The notes below the pieces were generated by a model that saw only the letters and a list, made by a program, of their open reading frames with translations, ran no database searches and had not been told where the DNA came from. Of a stretch of 64,000 bases of DNA, positions 58,501-64,000 are shown piece after piece. The stretch's first letter is position 1; each line of letters begins with the position of its first letter. This DNA comes from Heterostelium album PN500 (Eukaryota; Evosea; Eumycetozoa; Acytosteliales; Acytosteliaceae). The translations under genes and the position numbers were made by a program. The DNA lies in assembly GCF_000004825.1 (NCBI RefSeq), contig NW_008805083.1, positions 124,001 through 188,000 on the forward strand. Reading direction: 5' to 3'.

Positions 58501-59448
58501 AGTTTTGGTGATATGGGTGTTGGTGATCATCTCAACAAACAGAGTATGATATCAAATTAAAACAAGAAATTGGAAAATCATGCTGCTCCCGATGCTATTA
58601 ATAATTTTATTGTTGTCAGCTGCATACTTTTTTGTTTGTTTTTTTTTTTAAAAGAAGAAACTGAATTCTTAAAATCAACAACAATAACACGAACTTACTC
58701 ACTCACTAACTCACTCTCTGAGAAAAGAGAAGTCATTTTAATAAAATTGGTGAAGAGATGAAAGAAAAGAGAAGAGTAGGTGGGTTATACCTCTTTGTAT
58801 TATAATTTTAACTTTAAGTTTGTTTTTCTAATTCTAATATTTTATATTATATTTTTATCAATAACATCACCAATAAACGAACCTATTGTATATAAAATTT
58901 GTTGTTATAGTTGCTGAGTGTGGCAGTGTGTACATACGTTCATCGTTTGAGAAGTAGTGGTGGTGGTGGTAATTTTTAATATTCTTTATAGTTGGGTGTG
59001 TGTTTGTGTGTGTTTTTGGTGAGTGATCATTTGATTTGATTTGATTTTAAGAGTGTTCATTATATCAAGATGAGATGTATCACTCGAATATGATAAGTTT
59101 ATCTTTGTGTGTGTTTTGATTGTTATTTATATCTTTTTCAGTATCTTTCTTAAAACTCACTGATGATCAAAGTGGTGGTCATGTACTCATAGTTGGTTTA
59201 AAAATGTTGTTTGTTGATCTATTTTGTGATAGTTATTTAAACAAACACCTAAACACATATACATAAACATTAACAATAACACAATTAATGATTGTTTGAT
59301 TTTTAAATGTAATAGATGGATGTTATAGTTATTGTTGATTGCTTTGCGCTACCTACCTTATGAAACGTCACCGACAATAAACCCATTGTTGTTTGTTTAA
59401 TCACTTAAATGACAACGAATATTTAAAAGCTTGAACATTATATCTCTA

Positions 59449-59490
59449 AAAATGGTGTGATTATAACATAACTTATGTTAACACCATTTT
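59449..59490. repeat. Bulged hairpin: 10-base outer and 8-base inner stem
   Basis: The outer arms AAAATGGTGT (59449-59458) and ACACCATTTT (59481-59490) are exact complements. Inside, TAACATAA (59464-59471) and TTATGTTA (59473-59480) pair around a single C. A 5-base bulge lies on one side. It could be a structured RNA or a relict small element. Confidence 0.65.
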
Positions 59491-60225
59491 CAAATACACT
59501 GTGAACCTTATGACTGACCGAACATAATAACTAACGGTTAATTTATATTACTAACTATTAGTATGAATAGATGTTACTATTGTTTTTCATTTAATTGGTA
59601 ATGTGTGCTTTTATTAAGCTTTGCATTGTGTGTTTAGGATCCTGATCAAGACATTGTTTTTTTTTTTTTTTTTTTTTTAATTTATTTTTTTTGTATTGTT
59701 GAATGGTGATCGCTTCGCAATAGATCATCGGTTTATCATAATCAATCTCTCCACACCACACATTAAAGTATGATAAACATCATCACGATGAGATAAATAT
59801 ATATATTTAAGAGATATATCTATAATACACATGATTGTCATATTCTATTCTTGTTTATAAAAATAGGTTATTCTTAAAAATTAATAATTGCAATAAATTT
59901 ATTAAATTCTAAAAACATTATCCTTTAATATTTTTATGATTTTAATTTTGTACTTTTAATTTAAAACATAATCACTTATTTTCCATTTCTTCCAATACAT
60001 TTCAAAACTTGAAAAGGCTAACCGTGAATGGTTAATCAATGACCAAATTAATATTATTACAACACAAAAAATTTAACATATTTTGATTTTATTTTTGAAA
60101 AAGTTCAGCATTAATTTTAAAAAAAATGTGTTAAATTATTAAAGGGTGGTTACAGTTTTTTTTTTTATTTAAATACTATTAAGTTGGTTTATCTAGATTT
60201 AAGTAGAAAATATATATTAAAGGAT

Positions 60226-61174
60226 ATGGCCAGTGAAAACTTGTCGAAAGACAAGGCATATGAAAATTTACATAACCAATTCACTGCCATACAGCTTGAG
60301 CTAGTTAGACAGAGGAAGGAAAACATAAAGATCCAATCTAAATTTTATTTTGTTACTTCAACTCTCATTTTAATAATTGCAATTTTAATTTGCTTCCATC
60401 TATACTATCTCTTTCCATCAGAGTTGAACGCTGCACTCATCAAAGAGTTGAAATCGCTCAAAGACGAAGCAAAGACATCGCTGTACTCGCTCGACGATTT
60501 CAAGAGTCGTGTCAATGCAATGAATACAACCATTAAAGCACTGACCGAAGAGAAGGAACGATTGTCCAGAGAGAACGGACAACTAAAGGATAGTATTGGC
60601 AAGGAGTTCTCAACACTCGTTACCTCGGGTGACGAACATGCCACCGAGAGATTGAAACAAATCATCAGCATGTCAAATTCAATCGATGACATTGCTCATC
60701 AACTCAAAGAAGCAGAGAGCAGTGATAGATATCAAAAGGAGAATGAACTAATGCTTGCCGAGTTGAACGCATTCAAGCAGGAGTGTGAGAATTTGTTGAA
60801 ACAAAAGTCATATCTCTTACAGTTATTGGAGGACAAGGAAGATCAATTGGTAATCATTCGTGTCATTAAGGAAGAGGGTGAAAAGAAGTTGAAACAACTG
60901 CATGCCAATTTCTTGGAGTTTCAGCTCGATATGGACAAATCTCAGATTGAACTCAGAGATATGCGAATGAAATACGACTCTGAATCTCATTCGTTTTAAG
61001 GAACTCTACTTCCTGACGGTTGCCAGAAGTATAAAACTCCAAATTGCCAACTTGGGTTGGGAGTGTAATCTTAACATCTATGACCTCTACGAAACCGCTA
61101 TCAACACACCGAAACTTTCATTTGAAGAATGGCCTATGTGGATAACAAAACAATTCGAATCAAATAAAATATAA
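60226..61174 (+). CDS. Membrane-anchored coiled-coil protein with apparent frame change near its 3' end
   Basis: The start ATG at 60226 (MASENLSKDKAYEN) is preferred over upstream in-frame non-ATG codons. A single membrane span (FVTSTLILIIAILICFHLYY) lies near residue 50, followed by about 190 residues of heptad-like coiled coil (LKSLKDEAKTSLYSLDDF, then LTEEKERLSRENGQL). The first frame stops at 60997-60999. Clearly protein-like sequence continues in the +1 frame from about 60989 to a TAA at 61172-61174: IRFKELYFLTVARSIKLQ, then WECNLNIYDLYETA and FEEWPMWITKQFES. The combined length would be about 315 residues. One extra base, an error or a real mutation, explains it. Type II membrane topology is likely; function unknown. 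Confidence 0.6.
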
Positions 61175-62470
61175 ATTTTTAAAATAATTCCAAGTCCATT
61201 TGTTGTTGTTATTTCTTTAAAGATCTTCAAATGAAGAATGAATATAATATAAATATAAATATTTTATTTTTTAGTTATTTCCAAAATTTAATTTATATAA
61301 CTTCGAGGGTTAATAATTGATTATTGTGATGCGTTTGTTGGAACATCGGATTCAAGTGAATTTAATAAAAATGAAGAACTTCTCTTGACATTCAAGGTTT
61401 TATGAGGACTAAGGAATCTTCTAGTTCTTTCCTTTAATTTTCCAACTACATTAAATTTACAAAGACGATTTATTAATAGGTATTGAAAATTATTATTACT
61501 GCACTAATAAAGGTATTTTTTTCTTCTAAGATTGATATATCGCGAAGAATTACTGGCTATCCATTAGTTTTTAGTAATAGGAGATTTTAACTGTGGAAAA
61601 GTAATAATAACAACATATAAACAGAAGTGAAATTGAAAATTGTTATTATTAACAGTATTTATCTTGAATATAGACTTTTTTGATTAGTAGATTGGAAGAT
61701 AAAATACATTCACAAAGCTCTCTTATTCTTCCTGCAATCTCATTTTTAAAATCGAAACATTCAAAGAACAACGGTATCATAAATTTGATAGTTGACAGTA
61801 ATATTGATAAATCTTTCTCTAGTTCACGGAGATCCTCTCCAACAATGGAAAACCTCCAACAAAGTATTATAATGGACAGGTTTATAGGGACAACTATCAA
61901 ACTGATGTCCAATCAAATCATCTACATTACAGGGTCACTCTCCCCACACTCATTCACATAGATAACCAGATTGGTAGAAGAACACAAAGATAATAACAAT
62001 AAGCTTTTGATTGTCATCAACTTCAGGTACAGATCTCAGACAAAAACCAATTGGAAACTGATTTCTAATCGGATATGAGACTATTTAAAAATGTTGTGAG
62101 AGATGACTTTGACAATGGACTGATCTCCTACGTTTTTTTGGAATAAAGAACAAAAGTGGTGGCTCTGGCGAAAGGAGGATCACCTGCTGGCAGTAGGTTC
62201 AATGCAGCAACTTTCAATTTCATCAACCAGAAGTTCTTATTCATTGGTGGAAAAGTCAATCACAACCATAAGAAAATTATGGATATATTTCTGGAGGCAT
62301 CTGGTTTTGCCATGAACAGTATCATTCCCAATCAATATCACTTATCATATGCAAACGATCCTTTAATGAATGGTTCTATTATAGATTTAAATCAAAATAA
62401 AAACGAACTTTGTTAAAAAATTAAGTTGTTTTGTTTTTCGAAACAACCATTTATTAAAAATTATGAATAA
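61175..62470 (+). pseudogene. Fragments of a decayed kelch-like gene
   Basis: Open pieces on the plus strand, mainly 61680-61961 and 62150-62416, are separated by several stops and frame changes. The first has KELCH/B-box-family-like helices and IIYITGSLSP. The last has GSPAGSRFNAATFNF followed by KFLFIGGKVN, which matches the R-x-x-x-x-x-F then F-x-GG pattern of a kelch repeat. Codon use is protein-like in these pieces only. It looks like a relict host gene, not a working one. The match is by eye and weak. Confidence 0.35.
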
Positions 62471-63729
62471 TAATCATTTGTGGAAAGAATATGGCACGCG
62501 AAAACTTATAGAGCTTCAAGAACAGATAAGGTTAAACGTAGCAAAGATCTAAGAACGTATCAGGTTAGCCGAAGCAGAACGATAGAAACCTAATTACAAC
62601 ATAATAGACACAGAGAAAATAAGGAGAATGAAAGGATATGACTTTTATGAAAAGTTTTTTCATAAAAAAGATACAGAAAGTGATTGAAAAGAACTTTACA
62701 ATACTATATTGCATGCATTTGGGGAGCCTTAATTCAATCGACTATTAGTTCAATAAAATTACTTTTAGTTTCAACCGACACCGTTTATTATTTATTAATG
62801 CAAACAAGAGACCACTAAAACTAACGATTTTAATTTAGGTTTTGAAAATTTTGATCACATAAAAAGTGTTGCTTGTAACTTGGAAAGAGACAAACAAAAC
62901 TTTTCTCGTTCACCTGTGATAGGAAATCATTATTAAATGTCTTATTGCAGTGAAATGGAAAATGAAAATAGTTATAATGATCATTTATAAATGAATTTGA
63001 AAAAAATAAAATGTTGTTTTTTTTGTATTTTTGTTAAATTTTTTGGTTTTATAATAAATGAAGATCAAGTGTGTGGTTTAAAGTAGTAAATATCTAAGTG
63101 TGGTTATTAAATTTTTAATATATTTTTTTTATTCAAAAATTAAACACACTTTTGATCAGTGTGTGAAGGCCTCACACAAATATTATGATTTTGCTATTAA
63201 GTCTCATTATTTATCTGCCCAACAAAATAAACCTACCATTCAAAACAATCACAACCTCTATCAACATCACATACAAGAAAAAGAATATTGAATGAAAGTA
63301 AGATACTGATTGATTGAATGAAAATAATATCCAAAATACAAAAAATAACAAAAAAAGGTAAATCAAACTTTTTTTTTTTTGTTTTTTATCTTACTTGATT
63401 CAATTTACAATCAATCTATTTTCTTTTCTTTTCCTTTTTTTTAATTCATTTCATATCTTTCATTATTAACTTTCATTGTATTATAGAGATAACCTAATTA
63501 TTTAATTGTAATAATAATAAATAATAAAATTATATAATAACCAAATAATCAAATAACCAAACCAACCAATCATTTTTATCTTCAATTTGTAAATATAAGA
63601 TTATCATTCTTAACCATTCATTAATTTTTTTATTTTTATTTTTTATTTGTATTTTTTTTTTCTTATAGAAAGTTGTTGTTGTATTTTATTTTATTTGTAT
63701 TTATTTATAAGAAGCAATATTAAGAAGAT
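62471..63729. other. AT-rich spacer with a further degraded coding-like stretch
   Basis: Between about 62464 and 62760 a plus-strand stretch has Glu/Arg/Leu-rich helical character (WKEYGTRKLIELQEQIRL) but is broken several times, and its origin is not recognised. The rest, to the start of the last gene, is AT-rich with T runs near 63369-63380 and 63650-63660. No intact gene is seen. Confidence 0.4.
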
Positions 63730-63913
63730 ATGAATTCAATCTTTAAAACTTTTGGAAGCAAAAGTCCATTAGTTAGTAATATTAGAGGTAGTCTTCAATG
63801 TTACCAAAATCCATTGTTTGCCACTCAAACTGCACCAATCCCAAACGGTGGATTTTCACTCAACTCATCAAGTAGATTGATCCAAACATCTTCATTCACA
63901 CCAAAACCATATC
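63730..63913 (+). CDS. First exon of a probable mitochondrial protein (3' end outside window)
   Basis: The ATG at 63730 opens 61 codons plus one base, then a strong GTAAGT donor at 63914. The residues (MNSIFKTFGSKSPLVSNIRG, then SSSRLIQTSSFTPKPYR) are Ser-, Arg- and Lys-rich with no acidic residue, as in a mitochondrial presequence. The mature protein lies beyond the window, so identity is unknown. From 63914 to 64000 is intron. Confidence 0.65.
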
Positions 63914-64000
63914 GTAAGTAAAGAAAATCATTAATAATTATTTATATTTAATCAGATACATTTATTAATAATTAATCATTCTATTTCTTTGATATTCTTA

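Larger units (their letters stand above)
53167..60225. other. 7 kb gene-free, AT-rich region upstream of dcsA
   Basis: No believable coding exon on either strand; open frames of 60-74 codons are low-complexity. It contains a (TTA)15 array at 54583-54627, further TTA runs near 56739-56770, C-rich patches at 55485-55506, T runs at about 57771-57782 and 59657-59679, and a bulged hairpin at 59449-59490. It is divergent with the coiled-coil gene at 60226. Parts probably control dcsA. Confidence 0.6.

Noticed and set aside
62649-62672. Short inverted repeat TTTATGAAAA / TTTTCATAAA
   Set aside because: Ten-base AT-rich arms with a tiny loop are expected often by chance in such DNA.
1-64000. Retroelements, DNA transposons, CRISPR arrays or rRNA genes
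   Set aside because: No reverse transcriptase, integrase or transposase motifs, long terminal repeats, spacer arrays or rRNA segments were recognised anywhere in the window.

Overview
The window looks like nuclear DNA of a dictyostelid social amoeba. It has AT-rich spacers full of A/T runs and short tandem repeats, and short AT-rich introns with GTAAGT-type donors. Its proteins carry long Asn, Gln, Ser and Thr tracts. Several genes are clear dictyostelid or eukaryotic orthologues: cellulose synthase DcsA, a compact HMG-CoA reductase, NPL4, SKI2, SDHA, EME1 and mitochondrial S18. Many codons end in C or G, more than expected for Dictyostelium discoideum, so a group such as Heterostelium, Cavenderia or Tieghemostelium is my guess. 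The species cannot be fixed from the sequence alone.

Layout. 1-3553: two tandem minus-strand B-box genes; the second has an in-frame TAG. 4172-5760: mitochondrial ribosomal protein S18. 5932-7626: eme1 (minus). 7953-9218: Rab-like GTPase (minus), divergent from npl4 (10215-12303). 12474-13331: acidic Ser-rich protein (minus). 14144-14461: possible small gene. 14653-16691: secreted beta-helix gene with a one-base frame change. 17196-18339: PP2A activator PTPA. 18340-24071: 5.7 kb without genes. 24072-25967: HMG-CoA reductase. 26068-27672: F-box/WD40 protein (minus). 29143-32068: Atos-like protein. 32238-32744: small broken gene. 33410-35454: sdhA. 35867-37019: ornithine cyclodeaminase/mu-crystallin family. 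37082-38452: bulb-lectin-like secreted protein (minus). 38904-40598: predicted mitochondrial repeat protein with a nuclease-like C-terminus (minus), sharing a 166-base promoter gap with ski2 (40765-44695). 44787-48614: large six-exon adaptor-like protein, probably AP-5 beta (minus). 49966-53166: dcsA (minus). 53167-60225: 7 kb without genes. 60226-61174: membrane coiled-coil gene with a frame change. 61175-63729: decayed gene fragments. 63730 to the end: first exon of a probable mitochondrial protein.

This is a eukaryotic region, so there are no operons. Themes are mitochondrial function (S18, SDHA, the nuclease-like protein, the last gene), protein and RNA quality control (NPL4, F-box/WD40, SKI2), membrane traffic (Rab-like, AP-5-like) and development (cellulose synthase, HMG-CoA reductase). 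The two largest gaps lie upstream of dcsA and HMG-CoA reductase, which suggests extended regulatory regions. The least familiar item is the protein at 38904-40598: four Trp-Tyr modules joined to an E-Y-Q-G-x-Q-H nuclease-like domain behind a mitochondrial-type leader. No tRNA, rRNA, CRISPR, recognisable retroelement or DNA transposon was found.
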